Of a stretch of 64,000 nucleotides of DNA, positions 23,506 through 34,624 are shown one piece after another (position 1 is the first letter of the stretch; each line of letters begins with the position of its first letter). This stretch comes from Gammaproteobacteria bacterium (GTDB taxonomy: Bacteria > Pseudomonadota > Gammaproteobacteria > Steroidobacterales > Woeseiaceae). The notes beneath the pieces are model-generated. The model made no database searches, was not told the origin of the DNA, and saw only the letters and a program-made list of their open reading frames with translations. The DNA is taken from contig JAOTVR010000002.1 in the NCBI GenBank assembly GCA_029863305.1, positions 61,212 through 125,211 on the forward strand, in the 5' to 3' direction. A program made the translations under genes and the position numbers.

Positions 23506-24176
23506 GCAACATCCTCCTCTTCGGTCTCGACAAGTTTACCCTCATCCAGCGCGATCCTGGCACAGCCCATTCGGTCGATAAGCGAAATATCGTGACTCGC
23601 TATCAACAAAGTAACGCCGACCTCATTGAAGCGGCGAAATATGCGCATGACTTCCAGTGACAGATCGGGATCGAGGTTGCCGGTTGGCTCATCGGCAATA
23701 AGCAGCTTTGGGCGGGTAACGATGGCGCGGGCAATACCGACGCGCTGTTGTTCGCCGGCCGAAAGTGTTTCGGGTCGCTGCTTTTCCTTGTGGAGCAATC
23801 CGACCTGGTCAAGCGCCGCACGAACCCGTCGCCCGGCCTCGCGATGGCCCACACCGGCGATAACCAGCGGCAAAGCAACGTTGTCCGAGACCGGCCGATC
23901 ATACAGCAGCTTATGGTCCTGGAAGACCATGCCGATCTGCCGTCGGTAGGCCGGAATCCTGCGCCGTTTCACGCGCCGCGTGTTTTGTCCGTCGACGATG
24001 ACCTGACCACTGGTTGGCCGCTCAATCAACGCAATCAATCGCAGCAACGTGCTTTTTCCCGCGCCCGAATGACCCGTGACAAACAGCATCTCACCTTTGT
24101 CGATTGCAAGCGTCAATCCTGATAACGCTTCCTGACCACCCGGAAACCGCTTGGTTACATTGTCGAGTTGAATCAT
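23496..24176 (-). CDS. ftsE: Cell division ATP-binding protein FtsE
   Basis: ABC ATPase of 226 residues, partner of FtsX at the septum. Walker A GHSGAGKST, the Q-loop region IGMVFQDHKLL, signature LSAGEQQRVGIARAI, Walker B LLIADEPTGN and the switch His in ASHDISLI are all present. ATG at 24176 overlaps the ftsY stop as TGATG; a GTG one codon earlier is also open. The C-terminal Glu-rich EEEE end is unremarkable. Gene order ftsY-ftsE-ftsX is conserved. Confidence 0.96.
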   Translation of the reverse strand: MIQLDNVTKRFPGGQEALSGLTLAIDKGEMLFVTGHSGAGKSTLLRLIALIERPTSGQVIVDGQNTRRVKRRRIPAYRRQIGMVFQDHKLLYDRPVSDNVALPLVIAGVGHREAGRRVRAALDQVGLLHKEKQRPETLSAGEQQRVGIARAIVTRPKLLIADEPTGNLDPDLSLEVMRIFRRFNEVGVTLLIASHDISLIDRMGCARIALDEGKLVETEEEDVAWQ

Positions 24177-25132
24177 CACTGTGAGCCACCCGCAAGCAGG
24201 GCGTCAACAAATTCCTCTGCTGAAAAAGTCTGCATGTCGTCCGCCGATTCGCCGATGCCGATAAATCGCACCGGTACCTGCAATTGATTGGCAATGGCGA
24301 GAAGAATGCCGCCCTTGGCGCTGCCATCCAATTTGGTCACGGTAATGCCGGTCAGCCCCAGTGCCGCATGAAACTTCTCTGCCTGCACCAGTGCGTTTTG
24401 CCCCTGACTCGCATCAAGAACCAGCATGATCTCATGCGGCGCCGTCTCATCGCGGCGAGCAACAACCCGCTTGATCTTCGCCAGCTCATCCATGAGTCCC
24501 TTCTGATTCTGCAGGCGGCCCGCTGTATCGGCGAGCAGTACGTCGATGTTGCGTGCGCTGGCCGCTTGCCAGGCATCAAATATCACAGCGGCGGGGTCCG
24601 CGCCAGCCTGCTGCGAGATGACCGGGACGGCATTACGCTCACCCCACGCCTGCAACTGCTCGACCGCGGCGGCACGAAATGTATCGCCGGCCGCAAGCAT
24701 CACTGAGAGGCCGTCCTGCTTAAGGCGTTTCGCCAGCTTGCCGATCGTGGTCGTCTTGCCGGCACCGTTGACACCAACAATCAGGACGACGAATGGACGA
24801 TGTTCGCCGACAATTTCCAGCGGCCTGGCCACTGGCTCCAGAATAGCCACAAGCGAGCGGCGTAATCCGGACCTCAGTGCATCGACGTCCTTCAGTTCCT
24901 TACGAGCAAGGCTGGCCTGCAGGTCGCTGATAATGCGCTGCGTCGTATCGATACCCACGTCGGCCATGACGAGCAGCGATTCGAGTTCGTCCAGAACATC
25001 CTCATCGATCTTCCCGCCGGGCGCGAGATTGGCCAGGTCGTACGTGAGCCAGCTGTCGCCCCGATTGAGGCGTGCACGCAAGCGCTTGACGAATCCCTGG
25101 CGTTCAACGGGTTTTTCTTTCCTGGGAAACAC
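24176..25132 (-). CDS. ftsY: Signal recognition particle receptor FtsY
   Basis: SRP receptor GTPase of 318 residues that docks ribosome-SRP complexes at the inner membrane. It has only a short basic N-terminal segment instead of the long acidic A domain of the E. coli protein. The N domain is followed by the G domain with GVNGAGKTTTIGKLAKRL (P-loop), DTAGRLQNQ, TKLDGSAKGG and GIGESADD. It is divergent from rsmD with about 80 bases between, the usual gammaproteobacterial arrangement. Confidence 0.96.
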   Translation of the reverse strand: MFPRKEKPVERQGFVKRLRARLNRGDSWLTYDLANLAPGGKIDEDVLDELESLLVMADVGIDTTQRIISDLQASLARKELKDVDALRSGLRRSLVAILEPVARPLEIVGEHRPFVVLIVGVNGAGKTTTIGKLAKRLKQDGLSVMLAAGDTFRAAAVEQLQAWGERNAVPVISQQAGADPAAVIFDAWQAASARNIDVLLADTAGRLQNQKGLMDELAKIKRVVARRDETAPHEIMLVLDASQGQNALVQAEKFHAALGLTGITVTKLDGSAKGGILLAIANQLQVPVRFIGIGESADDMQTFSAEEFVDALLAGGSQ

Positions 25133-25212
25133 GTTCTACAAAGTCACCTGTGGGCGGCGAATCACCTAAACTGTGCCCGTAGAGCGATGCGGCAATACAG
25201 GCAGCAGAAAAA

Positions 25213-27121
<1,909 letters not shown>

Positions 27122-27164
27122 CGCGCTAGTTTACTGCCTGGATTGCTTTTTGAGACCTGCCAAC

Positions 27165-27190
27165 AAAAAAGCCCGCGTTGAGCGGGCTTT
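27165..27190 (-). terminator. Rho-independent terminator of rpmB-rpmG
   Basis: On the minus strand, AAAGCCCGC and GCGGGCTTT form a 9-base stem with a 5-base loop, followed by a run of six T. It lies about 22 bases after the rpmG stop and just before the mutM start, so it ends the rpmBG transcript and insulates mutM. Confidence 0.9.
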
Positions 27191-27211
27191 ATCTGAATGC
27201 TTTGGCTGAAT

Positions 27212-27379
27212 CTATTTGATCTTCGATTCTTTGTAAATCACGTGTTTGCGAATCGTCGGATCGTATTTCTTCGTTTCCAGTTTTTCGGGATGAAGCTTCT
27301 TGTTCTTCGCCGACGTGTAATAGTGTCCGGTACCGGCACTCGATACGAGTTTGATCTTTTCGCGATTGCTTTTGGCCAT
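27212..27379 (-). CDS. rpmG: 50S ribosomal protein L33
   Basis: Ribosomal protein of 55 residues, reading [14 protein letters not shown] at the start and ending [11 protein letters not shown]. It contains the typical YYTSAKNKK and ETKKYDP motifs. It lacks the CXXC pairs of zinc-binding L33, so it is the zinc-independent form. It follows rpmB by 18 bases and precedes the terminator. Confidence 0.96.
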   Translation of the reverse strand: MAKSNREKIKLVSSAGTGHYYTSAKNKKLHPEKLETKKYDPTIRKHVIYKESKIK

Positions 27380-27397
27380 TAGCTGATACTCCGGCGC

Positions 27398-27634
27398 TTA
27401 GACGCGCTGTCCCTGTGCACGCATGTCGGCCAGGACCCTGTCGATGCCGTGCTTGTCGATGATGCGCATGCCCTTGTGCGAGACGCGCAGACGCACCCAG
27501 CGCTTCTCGGATTCCAGCCAGAATCGCTTGTTCTGCAGATTCGGCAGAAAACGGCGGCGAGTCCTGTTATTGGCATGAGAAACGTTGTTTCCGCTCTGCG
27601 GGCGCTTCCCGGTGACCTGACATACCTTGGACAT
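27398..27634 (-). CDS. rpmB: 50S ribosomal protein L28
   Basis: Ribosomal protein of 78 residues: [20 protein letters not shown] at the N-terminus, then [14 protein letters not shown] and [16 protein letters not shown]. It forms the usual rpmB-rpmG pair. A nested inverted repeat lies 24-65 bases upstream of its start and may be part of the promoter or leader. Confidence 0.97.
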   Translation of the reverse strand: MSKVCQVTGKRPQSGNNVSHANNRTRRRFLPNLQNKRFWLESEKRWVRLRVSHKGMRIIDKHGIDRVLADMRAQGQRV

Positions 27635-27657
27635 TACTCTAAGTCTCTGTTTTTACG

Positions 27658-27699
27658 ATAAAGTTGCCCACGGCCAGTGGGCAGAGAGCGCAACTTTAT
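27658..27699 (-). promoter_or_regulatory. Nested inverted repeat in the rpmB promoter/leader
   Basis: A perfect 10-base inverted repeat, ATAAAGTTGC at 27658-27667 and GCAACTTTAT at 27690-27699, encloses a second one, TGCCCAC/GTGGGCA at 27665-27683. The two share three bases, so the hairpins compete. A possible promoter on the minus strand is TTGTAT, 17 bases, TATAAA (the latter at 27695-27700). This would place the inner hairpin in the rpmB leader RNA. The role is unknown; an autoregulatory leader or operator is possible. Confidence 0.5.
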
Positions 27700-27774
27700 A
27701 CCAGCCTCAGGTGCGCAATACAAGAGCCGGGCTCAGGGTCACGGCCGTTTTCGCGAAAGGGCCGCTGAGCCCCT

Positions 27775-28410
27775 TCACAATAGTCCCCGACTGGCCATCG
27801 ACGTGGATTCACCGTTACCGATGATCAGGTGATCGAGCAACCGGATGTCGACGAGTCCGAGGGCCGATTTGAGGCGCTTCGTGATGCGCTCATCCGCCTG
27901 GCTGGGCTCGGCAACGCCCGATGGGTGATTGTGCGCGAGAATTACAGCTGCCGCATTGATGGCCAGGGCTTCTTTGACCACCTCGCGGGGGTACACGCTG
28001 GTGCCGTCGATCGTGCCGCGGAACATTTCGTCGAAACGCAACACGCGGTGCCGGTTGTCCAGGTAAAGGCAACAAAACAGCTCGTGTCCGAGATTTCCAA
28101 TCCTTGCGTGGAGATAGGACTCCGTATCTCTCGGGCTTTTGATGGCTTCGCCTGCTGGCAGGGATGACTCGTAGTAGCGCTGCGCCAACTCGGGCAGTGC
28201 ACGAATGATTTCCGACCGTGAAATGCCGATGCCACATTCCTGCTGCAGTTCATCGTCATTGGCGTGGAGTAGCTGGCGCAACCCGCCAAATCGAGACAAC
28301 AGCCGGGATGCAAGATCCAGAGCCGCATGCGTGCCGCAGCCGCTGTGAATGATTATCGCGAGTAACTCGGCGTCGGTCCGGGCCATCGCTTGTCGCTGAG
28401 CGGCAGTCAT
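27775..28410 (-). CDS. radC: RadC family JAB-domain protein
   Basis: Protein of about 211 residues with an N-terminal helix-hairpin-helix region (ECGIGISRSEIIRA) and a C-terminal JAMM-type metalloprotease-like domain carrying HNHPSG and the Asp in SQAD. Despite its old name, a DNA repair role is not established. The N-terminus is slightly short compared with relatives, which usually begin with a PRE(K/R)LL motif that is replaced here by TAAQRQAMARTDAELLA. ATG at 28410 or 28416 could start it. It is divergent from coaBC. Confidence 0.88.
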   Translation of the reverse strand: MTAAQRQAMARTDAELLAIIIHSGCGTHAALDLASRLLSRFGGLRQLLHANDDELQQECGIGISRSEIIRALPELAQRYYESSLPAGEAIKSPRDTESYLHARIGNLGHELFCCLYLDNRHRVLRFDEMFRGTIDGTSVYPREVVKEALAINAAAVILAHNHPSGVAEPSQADERITKRLKSALGLVDIRLLDHLIIGNGESTSMASRGLL

Positions 28411-28613
28411 GCACACGATTATGGCGTTGGCGCGCTCGACGACCAGCCGAAAATCGGGCCAGGATGGCCGGATTTGCAGAACCGGATCTCAGGGAATCGC
28501 CTGTAGCGCCAACGGCTTCATCATTGCAGGTGCTTCGGCAGATTCGGTGAAAACGTCGACCGCAACACCTATTCGGTGGAATTTGCGGGGAACAAAGGGA
28601 TAAGCTGCCGATC

Positions 28614-29858
28614 ATGAATGTGCTTCTCGGCATAACCGGCGGCATCGCTGCCTACAAAACCCCGGAGTTGGTCCGGCGTCTGCGGGGCCGTGGTGCCGAC
28701 GTACAGATCGTAACGACTGCTTCGGCCGCGGAGTTCGTCACCGAAACGGCGTTGCAGGCCGTGTCCGGGCGGCCGGTCAGAGCGAACCTGTGGGACAAGG
28801 AGGCTGAGGCGTCGATGAGTCATATCGAACTCGCACGTTGGGCTGACGTCGTCCTCATCGCACCCGCAACGGCCGAGATTATGGCGCGCCTGGCCAGCGG
28901 CGCCGCCGCAGATTTGCTGACGACCTTGTGTCTCGCGACCGAGGCGCCGATCGCTATCGCGCCCGCAATGAATCACGTGATGTGGAACAACCCGGCCGTG
29001 CAGGCCAATCGCAGAACACTCGAACAGCGCGGTGTGCGGATCCTTGGCCCCGATTACGGCTCGCAGGCTTGCGGCGAAACCGGCGCCGGGCGCATGCTCG
29101 ACCCGGACGAAATCGCGGCGATCGTTTGCGGGCCACAACTCGCGGGTACCGATGGTCAACAGCTGCTGGCCGGCAAGACTGTGCTGGTAACGGCGGGCCC
29201 GACGCGCGAGCCGATCGACCCGGTGCGCTACATCACGAATCGCAGTTCCGGAAAGATGGGCTATGCAATCGCCAGTGCCGCAGCGGCGCAGGGAGCAAGA
29301 GTCGTGCTGGTCAGCGGCCCGGTGTCATTGCCCGAGCCGGCAGGTGTCGAAGTGATTCACGTGAAGACCGCGGCGCAAATGTATGCTGCGACCCATGACA
29401 GTATTGCGGGCGTCGATGTGTTTATCGCCGCGGCGGCCGTTTCCGACTATCGACCGGCAGACGCGCCTCAGCAGAAAATCAAAAAAACTCAGGAAACGAT
29501 GCGGCTCGAGCTGGTTCGCTCGGATGACATACTCGCGTCAGTGGCCGGGCTTGACGATGCGCCGTTTACTATCGGTTTTGCGGCCGAGACTGAAAACGTC
29601 CGTGACTACGCACTGGGTAAGTTGAAAAACAAAAAGCTCGATATGATCGTAGCAAACAAGGTCGGTGAAGATTGCGGTTTCGATTACGACGATAATGCGG
29701 TCGACGTCTACTGGCGTGACGGCGAACAGAGCTTCGCCAAAACCGCAAAAACGGACCTCGCGCGGCAGATCGTGCAACTGATCGCAGAGCGTTACGAGGC
29801 CACGCGTGGTGCTGCGACACAACCAAAGCTCACTGTGATTTCCACCAAAGACCAATAA
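28614..29858 (+). CDS. coaBC: Bifunctional phosphopantothenoylcysteine decarboxylase/synthetase
   Basis: Two-domain CoA biosynthesis enzyme of 414 residues. The N-terminal FMN-dependent decarboxylase (CoaC) starts [15 protein letters not shown] and has [13 protein letters not shown] and the active-site loop [13 protein letters not shown]. The C-terminal synthetase (CoaB) begins at [16 protein letters not shown], includes [20 protein letters not shown] and KIKK, and ends with the GFAAET and KLDMIVAN segments. Together with coaD it gives two CoA genes in this window. dut follows after 20 bases. Confidence 0.97.
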   Translation: MNVLLGITGGIAAYKTPELVRRLRGRGADVQIVTTASAAEFVTETALQAVSGRPVRANLWDKEAEASMSHIELARWADVVLIAPATAEIMARLASGAAADLLTTLCLATEAPIAIAPAMNHVMWNNPAVQANRRTLEQRGVRILGPDYGSQACGETGAGRMLDPDEIAAIVCGPQLAGTDGQQLLAGKTVLVTAGPTREPIDPVRYITNRSSGKMGYAIASAAAAQGARVVLVSGPVSLPEPAGVEVIHVKTAAQMYAATHDSIAGVDVFIAAAAVSDYRPADAPQQKIKKTQETMRLELVRSDDILASVAGLDDAPFTIGFAAETENVRDYALGKLKNKKLDMIVANKVGEDCGFDYDDNAVDVYWRDGEQSFAKTAKTDLARQIVQLIAERYEATRGAATQPKLTVISTKDQ

Positions 29859-29878
29859 GACACTCTTCCAGGTATTTC

Positions 29879-30334
29879 ATGAGATCGATCGAACTAAAAA
29901 TTCTCGATCCCCGCGTCGGGGATTCGATAGAGCTGCCACACTATGCGACTGAAGGGTCGGCCGGACTCGATATGCGAGCGTGTATCGACAATCCCGTGAG
30001 CGTTGCGCCCGGCGCGACGGAGCTGATACCGACGGGGCTCGCAATTCATATCGCGGATGCATCGCTCGCGGCGGTGTTGCTGCCACGTTCGGGGCTAGGT
30101 CACAAACACGGTCTTGTGTTGGGAAATCTGACCGGACTGATCGACTCGGACTACCAGGGGCAGGTTTTCATCTCTTGCTGGAATCGCAGCGCAAAAACCT
30201 ATGAGGTGCAGCCCGGGGAGAGAATCGCGCAAATGGTGTTTGTGCCGGTTGAGCAGGTTCGTTTTGACGTGGTTGCAGAATTCGACGACAGCGATCGCGG
30301 CGCCGGGGGCTTTGGTCACTCAGGTACGGTCTGA
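29879..30334 (+). CDS. dut: Deoxyuridine 5'-triphosphate nucleotidohydrolase
   Basis: dUTPase of 151 residues, hydrolysing dUTP to dUMP and keeping uracil out of DNA. The five trimeric dUTPase motifs are visible: [34 protein letters not shown] and the C-terminal [11 protein letters not shown] arm. Order coaBC-dut is conserved in gammaproteobacteria. It overlaps the convergent DUF4124 gene by 19 bases. Confidence 0.97.
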   Translation: MRSIELKILDPRVGDSIELPHYATEGSAGLDMRACIDNPVSVAPGATELIPTGLAIHIADASLAAVLLPRSGLGHKHGLVLGNLTGLIDSDYQGQVFISCWNRSAKTYEVQPGERIAQMVFVPVEQVRFDVVAEFDDSDRGAGGFGHSGTV

Positions 30335-30963
30335 GCCGTTGTCATCGTGATGCCTTTGAGGGCCATGAAACGATTAATGTCGATCTGAAAGCGCTCTTTG
30401 ATCTGTTGCTCATCCTGGCGGTACTTCTTGAGGTTGGATTCATGGCGCGCAATCGCCGCCTCGGTATCGTTTATGTCCTCGACAAGAGTCGGGTCGATCG
30501 TCGGAGCACCGGGGTCCGAATTATAGGGCTTGAACCGACCGGCATCGCTTCGTAGCTGATCCAGTCGTCGGCGCAGATTTCGCAGGTACAGCTCAGTCAC
30601 CCGGGCCTGCGCCTGAAACAACTCAACACGCCGGTCGCGGTGCATTTCGATTTCATTGACGTCGATATAGGTTGCAAGCAATGCCTGGTCGGCGCGTTTT
30701 TGCAACTCAATTTCCGTTGCGAGTTCCTGCGCGACGCGCTCAGCTTCAAGTTGCTCGGCGGTCTTCCTGCCCTCAATATGACCTACGGTGACACCGTGTT
30801 CATTGACAACCTGTTTCGGTTTATCAGCGTACTCGGCGGGAATGCTGTCGCCGTAGTGCCGAATGCCCTCGTCATCGACCCAACTGTATAAAGTGCCTCT
30901 TTGCGCGCTGGCTGCGACAGGCATCAGGACAAAGACGGCTGCTAGGAAGACTGATATACGCAT
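30316..30963 (-). CDS. DUF4124-domain periplasmic protein
   Basis: Exported protein of 215 residues. It has a signal peptide [21 protein letters not shown] and an N-terminal DUF4124 domain ([17 protein letters not shown]). The rest is a long charged helical, probably coiled-coil, region (about residues 65-200). The function of DUF4124 proteins is not known. Downstream of pyrE on the same strand with a 117-base gap. A second DUF4124 gene is at 51188. Confidence 0.8.
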   Translation of the reverse strand: MRISVFLAAVFVLMPVAASAQRGTLYSWVDDEGIRHYGDSIPAEYADKPKQVVNEHGVTVGHIEGRKTAEQLEAERVAQELATEIELQKRADQALLATYIDVNEIEMHRDRRVELFQAQARVTELYLRNLRRRLDQLRSDAGRFKPYNSDPGAPTIDPTLVEDINDTEAAIARHESNLKKYRQDEQQIKERFQIDINRFMALKGITMTTAQTVPE

Positions 30964-31080
30964 AGCGAAACTATGACACGATTAGCAATAAATTTTTCGG
31001 GACTGGTTCGCGAAATTTAAGCTTAGTCCGATACCGGACCCAAGTAAACTTTTGACCAATATCACAATAATTTCAAGCGC

Positions 31081-31728
31081 TTAAGAGATAACACCGTACT
31101 TTTTGCGATACGCCATGACCGGATCCAGGAACTCCTCATATTCCGTTGATTCTTCGAGGGTATCTATCAGGTCACCGAGCGTGACGATGCTGATGACCGG
31201 GATTCCGAGCGACTGTTTGAGCTCCTGCACGGCGGACAGCGAGCCCTGGCCGCGTTCCTGGCGGTCAAGAGAAATGGCGAGTCCGGCAACTTCTGCACCG
31301 CTCGCGGAGATGACCTGATACGCCTCGCGGACGGCCGTGCCAGCGGTAATGACGTCGTCGACGATGAGCACGCGGCCTGCGAGCGGCGCGCCGACAATAC
31401 TGCCGCCTTCACCGTGCGCTTTTGCCTCTTTCCGATTGAACGCAAACGGCAAGTCGATGTCATGATGTTCCGCAAGCGCTGCCGCCGAGAGAGCCACCAG
31501 CGGAATGCCCTTGTAGGCAGGGCCGAACAACATGTCGAATTTGAGGCCTGACTCGGCGATCGCCGCCGCGTAGTTTCGCCCGAGTTTCGCCGCCGCGTAA
31601 CCGCTGCTGAAGAGTCCGGCGTTAAAGAAATACGGGCTGATACGGCCCGACTTCAACGTAAACTCGCCAAAGCGCAGCACGCCGAGCTCGAGAGCAAGGG
31701 CAATGAATTCCCTCTTATAGGCCTGCAT
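31081..31728 (-). CDS. pyrE: Orotate phosphoribosyltransferase
   Basis: Pyrimidine biosynthesis enzyme of 215 residues that converts orotate and PRPP to OMP. It has the N-terminal [24 protein letters not shown] and the PRPP-binding [17 protein letters not shown]; length is normal. It is divergent from an exonuclease III gene, the same arrangement as pyrE and crc in pseudomonads. Confidence 0.97.
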   Translation of the reverse strand: MQAYKREFIALALELGVLRFGEFTLKSGRISPYFFNAGLFSSGYAAAKLGRNYAAAIAESGLKFDMLFGPAYKGIPLVALSAAALAEHHDIDLPFAFNRKEAKAHGEGGSIVGAPLAGRVLIVDDVITAGTAVREAYQVISASGAEVAGLAISLDRQERGQGSLSAVQELKQSLGIPVISIVTLGDLIDTLEESTEYEEFLDPVMAYRKKYGVIS

Positions 31729-31807
31729 GTTGGTGGTCTTTCTGTATCATGGCCGCCTTCGAATCGCGCGTCGGAGTATGACACGCGTTACCTCACGGAG
31801 AAACCGA

Positions 31808-32590
31808 TTGTTTCGAGTAATCAGCCTGAATGCCAACGGCATCCGCGCGGCGGCACGCAAGGGCTTCTTTGACTGGATGCGACAGCAGGATGCGGACGTC
31901 GTCTGCATTCAGGAGACCAAAGCACAAGTTCATCAGCTTGGCGACGATGTCTTCTCGCCGGCGGGGTATCACTGCTACTACGAAGACGCTGTCAAGAAAG
32001 GCTACAGCGGCGTCGCAGTCTACTCGAAACAGGCACCGAAAAAAGTCATACGCGGTTACGGCGATCCGGAATTCGATGCCGAAGGCCGGTATCTGGAAGT
32101 GCAGCTCGGCGGTATCTCCGTCGTGTCCCTGTACCTGCCGTCCGGCTCATCCAGCGAGGAGCGGCAGGAGGCCAAATACCGCTGCATGGACACATTCACC
32201 AAGCATCTTCTCAAGTTGCGACGGCGCCGGTCGGAATACGTCATTTGCGGTGACTGGAACATCGCACACAAGGAGATCGACCTCAAGAACTGGAAGGCCA
32301 ACCAAAAAAATTCGGGATTTCTTCCCGAAGAGCGCGAATGGATGGACAAGGTCTTCGGTGAATATCGATTCGTCGATGCGTTTCGGACACTGCCGCAGGA
32401 CGCGGATCAATACACCTGGTGGTCGAACCGTGGTCGGGCCTGGGACAACAACGTCGGTTGGCGCATCGACTATCACGTTGTCACGCAAGGTCTCGAAGAC
32501 AAGGTGTTGCGGACAGAGATCTATAAAGACGAACGATTTTCCGATCACGCCCCTCTCATCATGGATTACGATTGGCAGCATGACGACTGA
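31808..32590 (+). CDS. Exonuclease III family nuclease next to pyrE
   Basis: Endonuclease/exonuclease/phosphatase-fold protein of 260 residues. TTG at 31808 is chosen because CGGAG lies about eight bases upstream and the protein then starts at the family N-terminus (FRVISLNANGIRAA). Catalytic elements are all intact: LNANG, CIQETKA, GDWNIAH and FSDHAPL. The location beside pyrE is that of pseudomonad crc, a catalytically dead relative. This protein also shares Crc-like segments (LPSG, RRRRSEY, KNWKANQ, GFLPEEREWMD), but with the active site preserved. Most likely a working AP endonuclease/exonuclease III. Confidence 0.9.
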   Translation: MFRVISLNANGIRAAARKGFFDWMRQQDADVVCIQETKAQVHQLGDDVFSPAGYHCYYEDAVKKGYSGVAVYSKQAPKKVIRGYGDPEFDAEGRYLEVQLGGISVVSLYLPSGSSSEERQEAKYRCMDTFTKHLLKLRRRRSEYVICGDWNIAHKEIDLKNWKANQKNSGFLPEEREWMDKVFGEYRFVDAFRTLPQDADQYTWWSNRGRAWDNNVGWRIDYHVVTQGLEDKVLRTEIYKDERFSDHAPLIMDYDWQHDD

Positions 32591-32605
32591 AGTCACACGC
32601 CGCTG

Positions 32606-33850
32606 ATGCCGAGGCAGTCCTTCAGGGAAGCCATCCTCAACCGGCGGATGCTGATATGCGTCTTTACCGGTTTTACATCCGGGCTGCCGCTCTACGTTCT
32701 GATTCAACTTGTGCCGGCCTGGTTGCGCGTTGAAGGCGTCGGTCTGGCCGAGATCGGATTCTTTGCACTGGTCGGGTTTCCCTACACCTGGAAGTTTCTC
32801 TGGTCGCCGGTGATGGATCGGTACACGCTGCCTTTTCTGGGGCGTCGTCGCGGCTGGATGCTGGTGACGCAGCTGGCGTTACTGTTGTCGATCGCTGCGC
32901 TGGGATTCATCCAGCCGTCACTGTCCATCTGGACCGTGGCCTATCTCGCAGCAGCCGTCGCATTCTTCAGCGCCAGTCAGGACATCGTGCTGGATGCGTA
33001 TCGACGCGAACTGTTGCCCGACCTGGAACTGGGCCTCGGCAATGCTATCCATGTACAGGCCTACCGCCTGGCCGGACTGGTACCCGGGTCACTGGCGCTG
33101 ATCCTCGCGGACTTTCTGCCCTGGCATATCGTATTTGTCGTGGTGGCAGCGTTTATGGGTGTTGGACTCCTGATGACGTTGCTGATCCAGGAAGCCATTG
33201 CGAATCCAACGCCGCCGAAGACCCTGCGCGAAGCGGTAGTAGAGCCGTTTCGGGAGTTTGTGCAACGCAACGGCATCGCGGCAGCGGCGTTGATCCTTGC
33301 GTTCCTGTTTCTCTACAAGCTTGGCGACAATATGGCGACAGCGCTCTCGACGCCATTCTATGTGGATACCGGATTCACGCTGACGCAAATTGGTTCCATT
33401 GCCAAGTTTGCATCACTCGTTGCGGTCATCGTTGGCGGCCTCGTCGGCGGTGTCATGATGATCAGGCTGGGCATCAACCGCGGGTTATGGATTTTCGGTG
33501 TCGTCCAGGTCGTGAGCATTCTGGGCTTTGCGTTGCTGGCGGAGGTGGGGGCGAACCCCTGGTTGCTCGGCACTGTGGTGGCCCTGGAATACCTGGGAGT
33601 GGGGTTGGGTACCGCGGCGTTCACCGCGTTTATCGCGCGCACGACCAATCCCGTTTTTGCGGCCACGCAGTTCGCCCTGTTTACCGCCTTGACGGCGGTG
33701 CCCCGAACCCTGGCTAACGCCGTGACCGGGATCATCGTCGAGCAGGTCGGCTGGACCACTTTCTTTCTGCTGTGTACGGCGCTTGCGATTCCGGGAATGC
33801 TGCTGCTGTTTAAAATAGCGCCCTGGGGTGCAGATGAACGAGACGGCTGA
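32606..33850 (+). CDS. ampG: AmpG-family muropeptide permease
   Basis: Major facilitator-type inner-membrane transporter of 414 residues with about 12 helices. It should import anhydro-muropeptides released during cell-wall turnover. Family features: FTGFTSGLPLYVL in the first helix, VGFPYTWKFLWSPVMDR, GRRRGWM, and SASQDIVLDAYRRELL. The 3' end overlaps the Rieske gene by 17 bases. Confidence 0.9.
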   Translation: MPRQSFREAILNRRMLICVFTGFTSGLPLYVLIQLVPAWLRVEGVGLAEIGFFALVGFPYTWKFLWSPVMDRYTLPFLGRRRGWMLVTQLALLLSIAALGFIQPSLSIWTVAYLAAAVAFFSASQDIVLDAYRRELLPDLELGLGNAIHVQAYRLAGLVPGSLALILADFLPWHIVFVVVAAFMGVGLLMTLLIQEAIANPTPPKTLREAVVEPFREFVQRNGIAAAALILAFLFLYKLGDNMATALSTPFYVDTGFTLTQIGSIAKFASLVAVIVGGLVGGVMMIRLGINRGLWIFGVVQVVSILGFALLAEVGANPWLLGTVVALEYLGVGLGTAAFTAFIARTTNPVFAATQFALFTALTAVPRTLANAVTGIIVEQVGWTTFFLLCTALAIPGMLLLFKIAPWGADERDG

Positions 33851-34190
33851 GATTGCAGTCGGCCTGGTAGCCGAGATCGAAGACCCGGGTTGCCGAGAAT
33901 TTCAAATCGGTGACGGCGACTGGCCGTTCATGGGTTTCGTCGTGCACCAGGCAGGCCAGGTATATGCGTACCAGAATTTCTGTGTGCACGTCGGCCATCA
34001 ACTCAACTGGATGCCCGACGGATTTCTGAGTAAAGATCGCAGCGCGATCCTGTGTGCGTCTCACGGGGCTCAGTATGAGATCGATACGGGGCTCTGTTTC
34101 CGCGGCCCATGCGTCGGCAAGTCATTGCGACCGGTCGATGTCGAGATTCGCGACGGGGTAATTTACGTGACGGGTCCGACTAGCATGTGA
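33834..34190 (+). CDS. Rieske [2Fe-2S] domain protein
   Basis: Small Rieske ferredoxin-like protein of 118 residues from ATG at 33834, which has GGGGTG just upstream. The cluster-binding motifs are FCVHVGHQL (CXH) and ILCASHGAQYE (CXXH), with the closing GPCVGKSLRPV loop. No signal peptide, so it is probably a cytoplasmic electron carrier or an oxygenase-type subunit. Its partner is unknown. It overlaps the end of ampG and is likely co-translated. Confidence 0.85.
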   Translation: MNETAEIAVGLVAEIEDPGCREFQIGDGDWPFMGFVVHQAGQVYAYQNFCVHVGHQLNWMPDGFLSKDRSAILCASHGAQYEIDTGLCFRGPCVGKSLRPVDVEIRDGVIYVTGPTSM

Positions 34191-34247
34191 AACCGCACGG
34201 CTGGGCACCGCGCCTACTCAAGTCAGGGCGCCTGTCCCTCCGAGCGA

Positions 34248-34541
34248 TTACTCAGCCCGGTCGAGAAACGCCAGAGGGTCTTGATAGCCTTGCGGCAGAC
34301 CATCCTTGCGTTTGCCGAGGTAATCCTCAGGGTCCATGTCGACCGAGCCGGACCAGTCCTCCGGAGCGGCGGCCTCGGTCAGGAATAGCTCCGGCCAGGC
34401 ATCGAGTTCGATCTCATCGATCGTGCCGTCGAAAAGCTGAATCTCGATCGTGCCGTCATCTTCATCGATGGCAACAACTTCGAGGAGAGCGCCATTTGGG
34501 CGGCGAAACCACTGGCCGATTGACGGATATGCGACTGCCAT
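34248..34541 (-). CDS. Conserved small acidic protein (DUF6763-like)
   Basis: Cytoplasmic acidic protein of 97 residues. The N-terminal half is a small beta-domain (PSIGQWFRRPNGALLEVVAID, GTIEIQLFDGTIDEIELDAWPEL). The second half has EDWSGSVDMDPEDY, a pattern I associate with the uncharacterised DUF6763 family of gammaproteobacteria. Function unknown. It follows trmB by 83 bases on the same strand and may be the tail of that operon or separate. Confidence 0.7.
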   Translation of the reverse strand: MAVAYPSIGQWFRRPNGALLEVVAIDEDDGTIEIQLFDGTIDEIELDAWPELFLTEAAAPEDWSGSVDMDPEDYLGKRKDGLPQGYQDPLAFLDRAE

Positions 34542-34624
34542 TTGGTTACTCCTGGAGCTTCACGGACTTGAAGCTTCTCTACTGTTTATAGAGCATTAAT
34601 TCCAATCTTCAAGACCCTGATACC

